From assembly GCA_963776935.1 (NCBI GenBank), contig CAVZOP010000002.1:124001-188000 (forward strand): a DNA stretch of 64,000 nt. Direction: 5' to 3'. The DNA comes from JALOLG01 sp963776935 (lineage in GTDB: Bacteria; Actinomycetota; Acidimicrobiia; Acidimicrobiales; Ilumatobacteraceae). The notes beneath the pieces were generated by a model, which was given only the letters and a program-made list of their open reading frames with translations, did not search any database and had not been told where the DNA came from. Made by a program: the position numbers and the translations under genes. Within the stretch, counting starts at the first letter, position 1, and each line of letters starts with the position of its first letter. Below, one piece after another: positions 17,804 to 26,272 of the stretch.

Positions 17804-19041
17804 ACCTCGAGGGTGATCTCGAGCCCGAGCGCAGCTGCCGCTTCGGCGATCAAGTCGCCCTGGTCCTCGATCGACACGATCGCCGCGAGCATTGCCTCGT
17901 TCGCCGGGTCGCCCGCCGGTGCCGCGATCATCGTCTCGAACGTAGCGGGGAAGCCGCTGGTGAGCTCGACCGACGTCGCCAGCTGGGTGCGCAGGGCCTC
18001 GTCGAGGGCGGGATCGACCGCGGCGACGAGGTCCGACGGGCTGGGGCCTTCGACGCCAGGGAAGTCGCCGAGGTACACAATCTGGGCGCCGCGGGCGTTG
18101 TTCGTCACGTCGGCGTTGGTGTTGTCGCTGAAGCAGGAGTGCTCGTCCTCCTGGTCCTTCGTTTCGTAGGCGACGGCCATCCGCTCACCGGCGAGCTCGC
18201 CGCGTGACAGGGCGCCGATCCCACGCAGGAGCTGCTGCACGGCGAGTGCCGGGTCGGCGAGGAACTCGGTGCGGTAGGCCGCGTCCGGCGCCCACTGATC
18301 GGCCACCGAGACGAGATCGTCGATCAGCAGCTGCGTGGCGAGCTCCAGGTAGGTCGCTCGTCGCTCGGCGTTGGCATCGGTGGTGTAGTCGGTGACCGGC
18401 CGCTCGCCCGGGCCGTCCGGGGAGAGGTCCTGGCCCCAGAGCAGGAACTCGATGGCGTGCCAGCCGGTGGAGATGTTCGTCTCGCCGCCCTCCTCGTTGG
18501 CCGCCACGAGGACGTCGGTGGTGATCTCGGGGAAGCCGGCGGAGTCGCTGATGATGCCGGCCGTCGCGTCGCCCTCGACGTAGTCGACGTAGGCCTCGTC
18601 CATCGGCCACACGTTGATCTGGCCTTCGGGGCCGTTGGTGGGGTTGTCGATCGGGCCGTCGTAGAAACGGAACGCCTCGGTCGGGCCGTAGTCGTCGCGG
18701 GCGGCGAGCCAGGCGTCCTTGGCGGCGCCGAGCGTCGCTTCGGTCGGGTCGGCGACGAACGCCGCGATGGCGGTCTGCATCTCGGTGGCCGATGCGATCG
18801 CCGCCTGGTAGCTGGCGTGGACCAGATCGGCATACGTGGTGGCGACGGCGAGCAACTCGTCGTCGGTCGGCGCTGCCGCCGCTGCCGGTTCGGTGCCGCC
18901 GGGTGCCGAGGAGGCGGGCGCGGCGCTCGTGCCGGCCGGATCCGTTGCCACCGGATCCGAGTCGTCGTCGTCACCGCACGCGACGAGCACCGTGGCGAGC
19001 ATGATGGAGGTCGCTGTGATCCTGATCGAACGAGATGTCAC
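17800..19041 (-). CDS. Imelysin-family lipoprotein (IrpA / M75-like)
   Basis: 413 residues. Lipoprotein signal ending LATVLVACGDD, an Ala/Pro linker, then an imelysin domain with the GWHAIEFLLWGQD motif (the GxHxxE site of the M75-like fold), NVWPMDEAYVDYV and HSCFSDNTNADVTNNARG. Imelysins are iron-regulated exported proteins with a two-lobed helical fold; peptidase activity is not firmly shown and a ligand- or iron-binding role is likely. It is the first gene of the imelysin - di-haem - imelysin - membrane protein operon. Only 18 bp separate its start from that of the divergent HTTM gene, so the two promoters must lie inside the opposite genes. Confidence 0.9.
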   Translation of the reverse strand: MTSRSIRITATSIMLATVLVACGDDDDSDPVATDPAGTSAAPASSAPGGTEPAAAAAPTDDELLAVATTYADLVHASYQAAIASATEMQTAIAAFVADPTEATLGAAKDAWLAARDDYGPTEAFRFYDGPIDNPTNGPEGQINVWPMDEAYVDYVEGDATAGIISDSAGFPEITTDVLVAANEEGGETNISTGWHAIEFLLWGQDLSPDGPGERPVTDYTTDANAERRATYLELATQLLIDDLVSVADQWAPDAAYRTEFLADPALAVQQLLRGIGALSRGELAGERMAVAYETKDQEDEHSCFSDNTNADVTNNARGAQIVYLGDFPGVEGPSPSDLVAAVDPALDEALRTQLATSVELTSGFPATFETMIAAPAGDPANEAMLAAIVSIEDQGDLIAEAAAALGLEITLEV

Positions 19042-19059
19042 AGGCGAAGTGTGTAGCAG

Positions 19060-20406
19060 ATGTTAGGTCGACTTATCAATCGGTTGGAACGGCCCGTCGA
19101 CGGTGGCTCGCTGGCGGTCGTGCGGATCGTCTACGGCGCCGTCGGCGTGTTGACGGTCGTGCGCATCATCGGATACGGGTGGGTGGAGGACCTGTACGCC
19201 GGTGCGCCGCGCCGGTTCTCGTACCCCGGGCTCGGATGGGTCGCTCCGCCAGGGGTGGCCGGTACGTACGCCCTGCTGGCCGTAGTCGGCGTGGCAGCGC
19301 TGGCGGTGATGGTCGGATGGCGGTACCGACCTGCCAACGTCGTGTTCGTCGCCGGTTTCGCGTGGATCGAGTTCCTCGACGTCACGACGTATCTCAACCA
19401 CTACTGGTTCATGACGACGCTCGGGTTGATCATGACCGTGGCGCCGATGGACGCCAGGTTCGCGCTCCGTGGCAGTCCGACGACGACGGTCCGGCGCGGT
19501 TGGGTGTGGTTGGTGCGGGTCCAGGTCGCGGTCGTGTACGTGTTCGCCGGGCTCGCCAAGCTCCACAGCGATTGGCTGCTGCACGCCATGCCGCTGCGGC
19601 TGTGGCTCCCCGCTCGGTCGGACCTCTTCCTCGTCGGTCCGGTTCTCGAACAGCGGTGGACCGCCTATGCGCTCAGCTGGGCCGGCGCGGCATTCGATTG
19701 CACCATCGTGGCGTTGCTGCTGTGGCGACGCACTCGTGTGCTGGCGTGGGTAGCCGTCGTGGCGTTCCACGTGGCGACGTGGGTGCTGTTCCCGATCGGT
19801 GTGTTCCCGTGGTTGATGATCGGGGTGACGACGGTCTTCTTCGCGCCCGACTGGCCGGAACGGATCGCGGCGAAGGTCCGCGCGAGACGTCGCCGACCGG
19901 AGCCCGTCTCGATCGGTACACCCGCCCCGGCGCCGGCCGGCTCGATTCGCAGATGGCACATCGTGGCGGCTGCGGTCTGGGTGATGGCGATCGTCGCAAT
20001 ACCGCTTCGGCACCACCTGATCGCAGGCGACGCGCGATGGACCAACGAGGGATACCGGTTCTCGTGGAACGTGCTGCTCACCGAGAAGGGGGCCGATGTT
20101 CGCTTCCGGGTCACCGAGCCGGCGACCGGCGCCGACTGGGTCGAGACCGCGGAGGATCTGTACACGCCGGTGCAGTGGCGGGCGATGGCCAGCGATCCCG
20201 AGCTGATCCGCCAGGCGGCCCACACCATCGCCGGCGTCTACCGCGGCCGCGGCCGCCAGGTCGAGGTGCGCGCGGATGCGTTCGTGTCGTTCAACGGGCG
20301 CCCGGCACATCGCCTCGTCGACCCCACCGTCGATCTCAGTCGCGAGCCGTACCGACTCCTCGGCCAACCGTGGATCCTGCCCGGCCCGACCGGCGATCCG
20401 CCCTGA
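19060..20406 (+). CDS. HTTM-domain (vitamin K-dependent gamma-carboxylase-like) membrane protein
   Basis: 448 residues with several transmembrane helices. The N-terminus (RLERPVDGGSLAVVRIVYGAVG) and the segment LNHYWFMTTLGLIMTVAPMDARFAL are typical of HTTM proteins, the membrane domain shared with vitamin K-dependent gamma-glutamyl carboxylase. The C-terminus is a soluble domain (FSWNVLLTEKGADVRFRVT to PYRLLGQPWILPGPTG), also in the usual order. ATG 19060 fits the family N-terminus. HTTM genes are often seen with imelysin and di-haem genes, as here, suggesting one machine at the outer face of the membrane; the reaction is unproven. Confidence 0.85.
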   Translation: MLGRLINRLERPVDGGSLAVVRIVYGAVGVLTVVRIIGYGWVEDLYAGAPRRFSYPGLGWVAPPGVAGTYALLAVVGVAALAVMVGWRYRPANVVFVAGFAWIEFLDVTTYLNHYWFMTTLGLIMTVAPMDARFALRGSPTTTVRRGWVWLVRVQVAVVYVFAGLAKLHSDWLLHAMPLRLWLPARSDLFLVGPVLEQRWTAYALSWAGAAFDCTIVALLLWRRTRVLAWVAVVAFHVATWVLFPIGVFPWLMIGVTTVFFAPDWPERIAAKVRARRRRPEPVSIGTPAPAPAGSIRRWHIVAAAVWVMAIVAIPLRHHLIAGDARWTNEGYRFSWNVLLTEKGADVRFRVTEPATGADWVETAEDLYTPVQWRAMASDPELIRQAAHTIAGVYRGRGRQVEVRADAFVSFNGRPAHRLVDPTVDLSREPYRLLGQPWILPGPTGDPP

Positions 20407-20539
20407 CCGGCGGTCGACACCACGTGAGGCGCCCGGCCGTTCACTGCGAGTGCCACCGGCGGCGGGAAATCTCGACGTTTCTCGTTTCTGCAACGTCCGG
20501 TTCGTACGGCGGCAACGTTCGCGCGCGATCATCGTGGTG

Positions 20540-20752
20540 ATGGGTCTGTGGACAGATCCGGACGGTCGGCTGTGGGTCGACGAGTCACGCCACTGCTGGT
20601 CGCCGGATGGCCGACTGCTGACGTGGTGCGCGAGCCACGGCGACGACGAGGATGACGTCGTGCGCCGCCATATGTACCGGCTCGGCAACAGATGGATCAC
20701 CGACGGTGAGGGCGAACAGCTCCGCCAACGATGGGGCGGCACGCCGAACTGA
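20540..20752 (+). CDS. Small hypothetical protein
   Basis: 70 residues, rich in Trp, Asp and Arg: MGLWTDPDGRLWVDESRHCW, then LTWCASHGDDEDDVVRRHMY and a WITDGEGEQLRQRWGG end. The frame is open further upstream but codon use becomes unlike a gene there, so the ATG at about 20540 is chosen. I do not recognise the family. It lies between the HTTM gene and the large metallopeptidase-like gene on the same strand, with its stop a few bases before the open frame of the latter. Confidence 0.45.
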   Translation: MGLWTDPDGRLWVDESRHCWSPDGRLLTWCASHGDDEDDVVRRHMYRLGNRWITDGEGEQLRQRWGGTPN

Positions 20753-20869
20753 GCCGTGCGGCGTGCGGCTGACGCAGCCGCTCCCACCGCGTCTGTTCAG
20801 AGTGTCTACACTCCGGACTCAATCGTTGCGGGCGACGTCGGGGATGGGACGTCGGGGACGGATGGCAAC

Positions 20870-23824
20870 ATGGACCCACGGGACGGATACGACACCGGCG
20901 CTGGGGAGCTTCCGGCCGTCGCCCTCGTGGACATTCTGCTCAACTTGAGCAAGGCCACAGACCTGATCGACACGTCGGAACCATCGATGCTCGCTCAGTT
21001 CGACGAGATTGCACAGTCAGCGAAGGCGACGGGCCAACCCTGGACGCTCGCCGCTGGGGACCACAACGTGACGCCGTCGACGCCGATGCTCGCCCTGCTC
21101 CTTCAGCTTGCGATCGTCAAATGGTTCGACGGAGGGGCGAATCACACGTATCTCATCGACCTCGAGCTCCGCAGCCAAGGCGCTCCGAGAGATCCCGATG
21201 GCGCTCTGCTGCGACACATCAGCGCGGCGGCCGACAGTACGGCTGCGGCGGCGGACGAATTCACAGAGGAGTCAGCCGCCGAAGCCTCGGGAGCGATCAG
21301 GACCCTTGCCGAGACGCTTCGCGCTCGCAACGAGCTCCAGCTTGCGTACCAATTGGCGGTGAGCGCCTCGAACCTCGTCCATCGATCGACTGAGGCCTTC
21401 GCTCGAGCGGCCGACCTCATTCTTGCGACCTTCGACTCCAGCGATTCGGATGCGAGGGCCATCGCGCTTGCACGCCACGCGGAGGCAGAGGTCTCACGAG
21501 TTCAGGCACACCCGGAACAACGACTCCGGCAATTCGAGGCGATTGAGTTTGCTGCCGCTGCTGCCATCTCCGCCGACCGGGTCCGAGCGGCGTGCCGTTC
21601 ATCACTGGCCTCCTTGATCGACGAGAGCGCCGGATACGCAAATGTGTTGCGTGTCCTTCTCGAGGATGCATCGGGGACTGACGGCAACGGAGCGGCAATC
21701 CGCTCAGCCCTGACTCCGCAGGACGACGAGCGCGACAAGGACCTCGAGGCTTGGCGTACACAACTCTTCAACACCATCGGGCCGGCGGCGATGGCCCTGG
21801 AGGACTACAAGCTCACGCTGGACGATGTCGTGCAGTCATCGCTCGCTGAAACTTCATGGAACACGTTCTCGTTCACTCATCCGGCATTCCTCCGATCTGT
21901 TCCGGACTCGAGTTCCCTGCGCCGGGAAGCCGATGCGGACGAGCTCCTGTTGGTGCTGGCTCACGAGACGGCGCACGTCCTCTGCCTGAACGGGTCCCTC
22001 GCTCTGCTGTTGGTCGCGCTGCGAGTGGCGCAGCTCGGCGTGGAGTTCAGGCTCTGGACGTTCAGTACCGCAGGAGGCCCGGTCGACCCGGCGGTCGTCA
22101 AGGTGCCAGCTCCGTTGGTCAGCGGAGACTTGGTCGCACTCGGGCAAGCGGAGCAGGCGCTCGAACTGACGCTCAAGCGTCACGCGATCCAGGCGCGCCT
22201 CACTCCCTGGTTCGAAGGTGTTGCCGTCTTCGTCGAGGTTGGTGCGGATCCGAGGCAGGACGATCGGGCGGGATCACTCGTCACCGAGGTACTCCTTCAC
22301 CTCGAAGACCGAGCGCTCCGATCCGAAGCTGAGGATGCCGGCGTCACCGCTGAGGAGATGTGGCGGCAGGTTCTCGATGACATCGAGGCGCGCTACGGCG
22401 AGGCGATTGCAGCGTTGGGCCGACATCGGTTGCGACTGCTCTTCGACCAAGATCCCGATCGCTATCTTCCGGGGTATCTCCTCGTGCGAGCAGTCGTCGC
22501 TGCGTGGCGTCGAACGCTGCAGCGCGAACTGACCGGCGCCGAGGCGGCACGATGCCTGCTGTGGCTCACGTCCAATGCCACTGTCGAGGCAATTCCAGAC
22601 TTGAGCTTGCCGTTCGACAGATTCGCCTCCGAGCTCGACGAAGGCCTGCAGAAGTGGTTCGCAGACTTGAGCATGCTGAGTACCTCCTCGCTGGAGACCC
22701 TTCTGTCGAACTACGAGGGTGGCCCCACAAGTCGGCTCCAGTGGGACGACGGTGAGGTCGTGCGCGACGACGACGATGATCTCTCCGAGGTCTATCGATC
22801 CCAGCTTGCCGATTATCAACGGTTCGTCGCCCAAGCAACAGCGGGCCTCGCGGGTGATCGCGCCGATCTCGAGCGAGCCGGCATGGTCGACGAGGACTGT
22901 CACCTCGTGATGCAGGCCGTCGCCGAAGCCTTGAGGATGGCATCACCGTCGGACGAACTTGTGAGCTCTGATCTACATGACCTGCTCATCGGTCGCCTCG
23001 CCTTCATGCCGATCGGATCTGTCTCCATGCCATTTTGGTTCAACCGGGAACATCGACAATTGGCGTACCTCGTGCGTACCCGGGAGCGAGACGCCAAGAC
23101 TGGCGAACCCAGCTACAACATGTGGACGCGGCCACTCGACGAGGAAGACGCACAGCAGATCCAGGACGCAATTTCGGCCGGAGCGCGACGAATTGTCGTC
23201 ACTCGAGTAGCGATGCTGCGGCCCCTCGAGAGCTTGGCTGTCACAGGGGCAAACTTGGTGATGCTCAGGATCGGCGATTGGGACCGGGTCGAGCCACGTG
23301 GGCTGCTCTTGACAGCCGCGTCCTCCATCGGCGACGACGTCGTTCCGTACCTTCGCGCCCGCCTCAATCCGATGGACCTTCTCGAGTACGAGGAGACGAT
23401 CGTCGCGCCCGGGCGAGCTTGCGCTCAACGCACATTGCAGTGGCTCGATCTCGTTGATCACTGGCATGACCCCGACGGAAACCAGTTCGCCGTGCAGCAG
23501 TGGGTGGATCACGTGAGGAAGCTCGCGAGCACCGTGCTCGCCGACGAGGACGCACGCATCGGCTGGACACAGCTCGAAGAGCTTTGGGGCACCGAGGCTC
23601 CGGCGCGACTCGCCAACGAGGGCTTCGCCCCAATCGAGAACGTCATCCCTGGTGGCCATTCGGAGACCTTGCGGGCGCTCGTCGAGACGGGACTCGCCCA
23701 GTGCTCGAGCTCCTGGCTGGATGGGCACGCAGTGACCCTCGACGAAGTGCTCGGACCAGTGTTTGAGATCAGCGGGGACCGGTGGGATGTCAGACGACCG
23801 AGCCTCACGACAGGAGGTGCCTGA
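20870..23824 (+). CDS. Large protein with gluzincin-type zinc site (unrecognised family)
   Basis: 984 residues from ATG 20870 (MDPRDGYDTGAG); the open frame continues 38 codons upstream but reads as low-complexity. Residues ~90-330 look helical and TPR-like. A zincin site is visible: His365-Glu366-x-x-His369 (VLAHETAHVL), followed ~80 residues on by TPWFEGVAVFVE with Glu449, the spacing and context of the third ligand in peptidase-MA/M61-type gluzincins. The C-terminal third (NREHRQLAYLVRTRERD, ARRIVVTRVAMLRPLESL) is unassigned. No signal peptide or membrane segment, so cytoplasmic. Stop overlaps the next start by one base. A protein-cleaving role is inference. Confidence 0.65.
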   Translation: MDPRDGYDTGAGELPAVALVDILLNLSKATDLIDTSEPSMLAQFDEIAQSAKATGQPWTLAAGDHNVTPSTPMLALLLQLAIVKWFDGGANHTYLIDLELRSQGAPRDPDGALLRHISAAADSTAAAADEFTEESAAEASGAIRTLAETLRARNELQLAYQLAVSASNLVHRSTEAFARAADLILATFDSSDSDARAIALARHAEAEVSRVQAHPEQRLRQFEAIEFAAAAAISADRVRAACRSSLASLIDESAGYANVLRVLLEDASGTDGNGAAIRSALTPQDDERDKDLEAWRTQLFNTIGPAAMALEDYKLTLDDVVQSSLAETSWNTFSFTHPAFLRSVPDSSSLRREADADELLLVLAHETAHVLCLNGSLALLLVALRVAQLGVEFRLWTFSTAGGPVDPAVVKVPAPLVSGDLVALGQAEQALELTLKRHAIQARLTPWFEGVAVFVEVGADPRQDDRAGSLVTEVLLHLEDRALRSEAEDAGVTAEEMWRQVLDDIEARYGEAIAALGRHRLRLLFDQDPDRYLPGYLLVRAVVAAWRRTLQRELTGAEAARCLLWLTSNATVEAIPDLSLPFDRFASELDEGLQKWFADLSMLSTSSLETLLSNYEGGPTSRLQWDDGEVVRDDDDDLSEVYRSQLADYQRFVAQATAGLAGDRADLERAGMVDEDCHLVMQAVAEALRMASPSDELVSSDLHDLLIGRLAFMPIGSVSMPFWFNREHRQLAYLVRTRERDAKTGEPSYNMWTRPLDEEDAQQIQDAISAGARRIVVTRVAMLRPLESLAVTGANLVMLRIGDWDRVEPRGLLLTAASSIGDDVVPYLRARLNPMDLLEYEETIVAPGRACAQRTLQWLDLVDHWHDPDGNQFAVQQWVDHVRKLASTVLADEDARIGWTQLEELWGTEAPARLANEGFAPIENVIPGGHSETLRALVETGLAQCSSSWLDGHAVTLDEVLGPVFEISGDRWDVRRPSLTTGGA

Positions 23825-24333
23825 TGGCAGTCGCGGTGCTTGTGACACCGGTGGTGTTCGAAACGGCCCGTGCTGCGGCACGAAGCGTCGGTGAGTCCGG
23901 GCACATCGATGGGCTCGGATCGCCGCTGGGTGCGGCGGTGAAAGGGCGACTGGCCGAGATCTGGGATGGGATCGATCGAGCGTTGGAAGCCGCCTACCAG
24001 TTCGGCCTCGACGGGGCGTACAGGTTGCGAGACGCAGCAATTGCCATGGCAGAGCGCGCCATCGTGGACGCTAAGGACCGTGCCGAAGAACTGCGAATCG
24101 CGCTCGTCGAGCGATTGCGGCAGTACGTGCGGTCACTTGTCGACGGTGCGCTTCAACAGGTCGAACCGGTCCTTCGGGTGGGAGGGGTCGAACTTGCCTT
24201 GGCGGACATCACCGTGAGCCAGCGAGTCGTTCTCGGAGGATCATTGAAGGCCTCCATCACAGAGGCCGTCTCTGTTACCGCAAGTGGCGAGGTGTCCATC
24301 GACACCAGGTATGCGATCCGCCCGGTCGCCTAG
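23824..24333 (+). CDS. Partner of the gluzincin-like protein (unrecognised)
   Basis: 169 residues from ATG 23824, which overlaps the stop of the upstream gene (TGATG) and has a strong AGGAGGTG ribosome site. The first ~110 residues are amphipathic helices (AVKGRLAEIWDGIDRALEAA, ERLRQYVRSLVDGALQQV); the last ~55 are a beta-type region beginning with VLRVGGVELALADITVSQRV. Helix followed by a short beta domain recalls the small trypsin-co-occurring proteins paired with proteases in conflict systems, but this is only a resemblance of shape. It ends 24 bp before the attachment-site duplication. Confidence 0.55.
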   Translation: MAVAVLVTPVVFETARAAARSVGESGHIDGLGSPLGAAVKGRLAEIWDGIDRALEAAYQFGLDGAYRLRDAAIAMAERAIVDAKDRAEELRIALVERLRQYVRSLVDGALQQVEPVLRVGGVELALADITVSQRVVLGGSLKASITEAVSVTASGEVSIDTRYAIRPVA

Positions 24334-24356
24334 AAACGTCACGGACTACACCCAAC

Positions 24357-24381
24357 GCGTGCGCCCCCAGGGATTCGAACC
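24357..24381. other. attL: displaced tRNA-Lys 3' end
   Basis: Exact 25-bp copy of the acceptor/T-arm end of tRNA-Lys, including the GGGATTCGAACC T-loop segment. To the right the match stops after AACC, so it is not a second tRNA gene. It marks the left junction of the element. Confidence 0.85.
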
Positions 24382-24486
24382 GTGCGACGCCGATGATGGC
24401 CAGTCACACCCAGTGTGCCGGAGTCCAGGTAAACAGTGGTTTCCGGGTTCGGGGACAGCCTCGCGGTGACGTCTGATTCGGTCCTG

Positions 24487-24518
24487 TGGTCACACGTTTC
24501 GTGACCAATCCGTGACCA
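24487..24518. repeat. Left integrase arm-type sites (GTGACCA repeats)
   Basis: GTGACCA occurs twice in direct order in an 18-bp block at 24501-24518 (GTGACCAATCCGTGACCA), and once inverted as TGGTCAC at 24487-24493. The same 18-bp block is found at 29964-29981 near the right end. Paired copies just inside both ends are the arrangement of integrase arm-binding sites. Confidence 0.65.
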
Positions 24519-24626
24519 CGATGCCGAGCGGTGTCAATCGTGAATCACATATGCGTCTCGGACGGGCGGGCACCGACGACGAAGGGGCATGTTTCTCGTC
24601 GGGCGGCGCGGGGGTACCGTGGCGGA

Positions 24627-25370
24627 ATGTTGCGACGCGGGAGCGACGACTTGAACGTTGACGACCACGTTCAACGAAGCACGTGGCGCTCACTCGGTCA
24701 GCTGATCGCGACGGTGGCCGGGTTCGCACTGCTCATCTTTGGTTCCAGCGCCGTCTTCAGGGCGATCCTGGTCGATCCCGCAGCGCCTCTGGCGGGGTTT
24801 GAGGAAGTGCTCAACGCGGCAAAGCCCACCGCGACGACGACCGTCGCTCGGGACAGAGACGTCGCGCCGACCGCAATGGGGCGAACACGGTGGGCCGCTA
24901 TTTACGCGCTGCCGCCGACCGCGCCGACACCGAGGGCACCGAGCTCGCCTCCCGCTCCATCCCCACTCACCACGAGGCCAGTCCTCTCACCTACATCGCG
25001 CACGGGCCCGCCGCCGACCGACGCTCCTCCCACGACGCCGGACACGCCTCCTCCGACCACGCCCCCTACAACGTCGTCCACGACCACGGCTACTTTGATG
25101 GCGGCGCCCACCACGACCGTCGCGCCCACCACGACCGTCGCGCCCACCACGACCGTCGCGCCCACCACGACCGTCGCGCCCACCACGCCGGTCGCGCCCA
25201 CCACGACCGTCGCGCCCACCACGACCGTCGCGCCGCCAGCCGATGACGATGACGACGACGACGATGACGATGACGACGATGACGATGACGACAAAGACGA
25301 CAAAGACGACGATGACGACAAAGACGACAAAGACGACAAAGACGACAAAGACGACAAAGACGACGACTGA
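24627..25370 (+). CDS. Membrane-anchored protein with APTTTV repeats and Asp/Lys tail
   Basis: 247 residues from ATG 24627 (MLRRGSDDLNVDD). One transmembrane segment (LIATVAGFALLIFGSSAVF) near residue 25 is followed by a Pro/Thr-rich extracellular stalk, seven copies of a six-residue APTTTV unit, and a C-terminal 42-residue tail made only of Asp and Lys. The protein would be anchored with the acidic tail outside; a calcium- or metal-binding, or biofilm, role can be imagined but nothing shows it. I recognise no family. It is the first cargo gene after attL. Slippage in the repeat tracts could alter its length between strains. Confidence 0.6.
   Translation: MLRRGSDDLNVDDHVQRSTWRSLGQLIATVAGFALLIFGSSAVFRAILVDPAAPLAGFEEVLNAAKPTATTTVARDRDVAPTAMGRTRWAAIYALPPTAPTPRAPSSPPAPSPLTTRPVLSPTSRTGPPPTDAPPTTPDTPPPTTPPTTSSTTTATLMAAPTTTVAPTTTVAPTTTVAPTTTVAPTTPVAPTTTVAPTTTVAPPADDDDDDDDDDDDDDDDDKDDKDDDDDKDDKDDKDDKDDKDDD
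25107..25232 (+). repeat. Seven tandem 18-bp units (APTTTV coding)
   Basis: Seven consecutive copies of CCCACCACGACCGTCGCG, the fifth with a CCG change giving TTP for TTT. The tract is inside the membrane-protein gene and is followed at 25242-25367 by a GAC/GAT/AAA low-complexity run coding for only Asp and Lys. Confidence 0.95.
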
Positions 25371-25713
25371 ACGGGGCCGAGGGCCGACGACGCAGCCGCG
25401 GCGGCGCTCGCGTCGAAGCTGATCACGTACTGCAAAGCGCAATTGGCCGACGTCAAGTGTCCCCGCACCTTCGACTTTCGCCCAGCGCTCCCCGCCAAGC
25501 TCTACAAGCGGTTGTTGCAACGCGAGGAGTTAGTGAGGATGGGGTACGACCCCGACCACCCGCCCTGGCAGCGGTAAGTCAGCGGCGCACCGAGCAGTGT
25601 CAATCGTCAATCACTCATTAGTGCGATCGCCGACACCTGACGGCGCTCTCGACCGTAACCGCTGACGACGTTCTGGTACTTTCCGCGACGGGCGGCAAAC
25701 CCGAGGGGGGTCA
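25371..25713 (+). other. Gene-poor stretch with an in-frame 68-codon remnant
   Basis: Directly after the TGA of the acidic-tail gene the same frame stays open for 68 codons to a TAA at 25575, reading LASKLITYCKAQLADVKC and later KLYKRLLQREELVRMGYDP, which looks like real protein. No good start is present apart from a TTG, so it is either a fragment of a decayed gene or a read-through extension. From 25578 to 25713 I see only the ribosome site (GAGGGGGG, 25703-25710) of the next gene. Confidence 0.4.
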
Positions 25714-25893
25714 GTGGCAGGCAAGTTCGAGCTCTACACGGACAAGGCCGGACAGTTCCGCTGGCGTTTGAAGGCCGGCAACAGTGAGATCATCGCCACA
25801 AGCGAGGGATACTCGTCGAAGGCCGGCGCCAAGAACGGGATCGAGTCGGTCAAGACGAACGCGCCAGGCGCCGCGACCGACGATCTGACCTAG
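25714..25893 (+). CDS. YegP/DUF1508-type small protein
   Basis: 59 residues from GTG 25714 with a purine-rich ribosome site 4-11 bases upstream. The sequence KFELYTDKAGQFRWRLKAGN, then EIIATSEGYSSKAGAKNGIESV, is the single YegP (UPF0339) repeat: an FELY-D-G-FRWRL strand pair and the SEGY-SK-A--GI-SVK helix. The fold is known, the function is not, although these proteins are common on mobile elements and sometimes tied to stress. It stands alone on the element with a LexA box starting 28 bp after its stop. Confidence 0.85.
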   Translation: MAGKFELYTDKAGQFRWRLKAGNSEIIATSEGYSSKAGAKNGIESVKTNAPGAATDDLT

Positions 25894-25920
25894 GCCATCA
25901 ACAACGCGCCTGTTGGTAAG

Positions 25921-25934
25921 CGAACATTTGTTCG
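25921..25934. promoter_or_regulatory. LexA (SOS) box inside the mobile element
   Basis: CGAACATTTGTTCG, a perfect match to the actinobacterial CGAAC-N4-GTTCG operator and of the same form as the box before recA at 33262. It is 17 bp upstream of the ATG at 25952, so expression of the small frames that follow should rise after DNA damage. Confidence 0.8.
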
Positions 25935-25951
25935 TCTACGCTCGCGAGACG

Positions 25952-26154
25952 ATGGACAGCGAAGCCGACTTCATCAGCCTTCGACGTCGGCGGCGTGTGC
26001 TCATTTGAGCCGAGAGCAGATCAGCGAACTGATCGGGATCACGGCCACCCTGTTCGACGAACGCAAACGCATCCGCCAAGCGTTGGAGCGTCTGCCTGAG
26101 TCGTTCGCCGAGGTCCGCGCCGTGTTGAACGAGCTGACGAGAATCGTTCGGTGA
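25952..26154 (+). CDS. LexA-linked small protein(s), 18 + 49 codons or one protein with a frame change
   Basis: ATG 25952 opens an 18-codon frame (MDSEADFISLRRRRRVLI) whose TGA at 26006 overlaps a TTG at 26005 that opens a 49-codon frame (LSREQISELIGITATLF, then ERLPESFAEVRAVLNEL) ending at 26154. The two could be coupled, or one ~67-residue helical protein broken by a single-base change as in other genes here. The position just behind a LexA box makes it an SOS-induced gene of the element, possibly linked to excision; that is inference. The remaining bases to 26272 hold only the ribosome site of the next gene. Confidence 0.5.
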
Positions 26155-26272
26155 AGCCTCGTTGGAACCGATGCCGATCGACAGTTCTGGCGCGTTCTCC
26201 GGCACGACAGCAGACTTCGGAGCACACCCGCGAACGAGTTGGGGCTGACGAGGAGAAAGGCCAGGTGTTGCC

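Noticed and set aside
19063..19081. A possible IdeR/DtxR iron box TTAGGTCGACTTATCAA between the imelysin and HTTM starts
   Set aside because: Only the TTAGGT half matches the consensus; the other half differs at most positions, so iron control is not supported by sequence.
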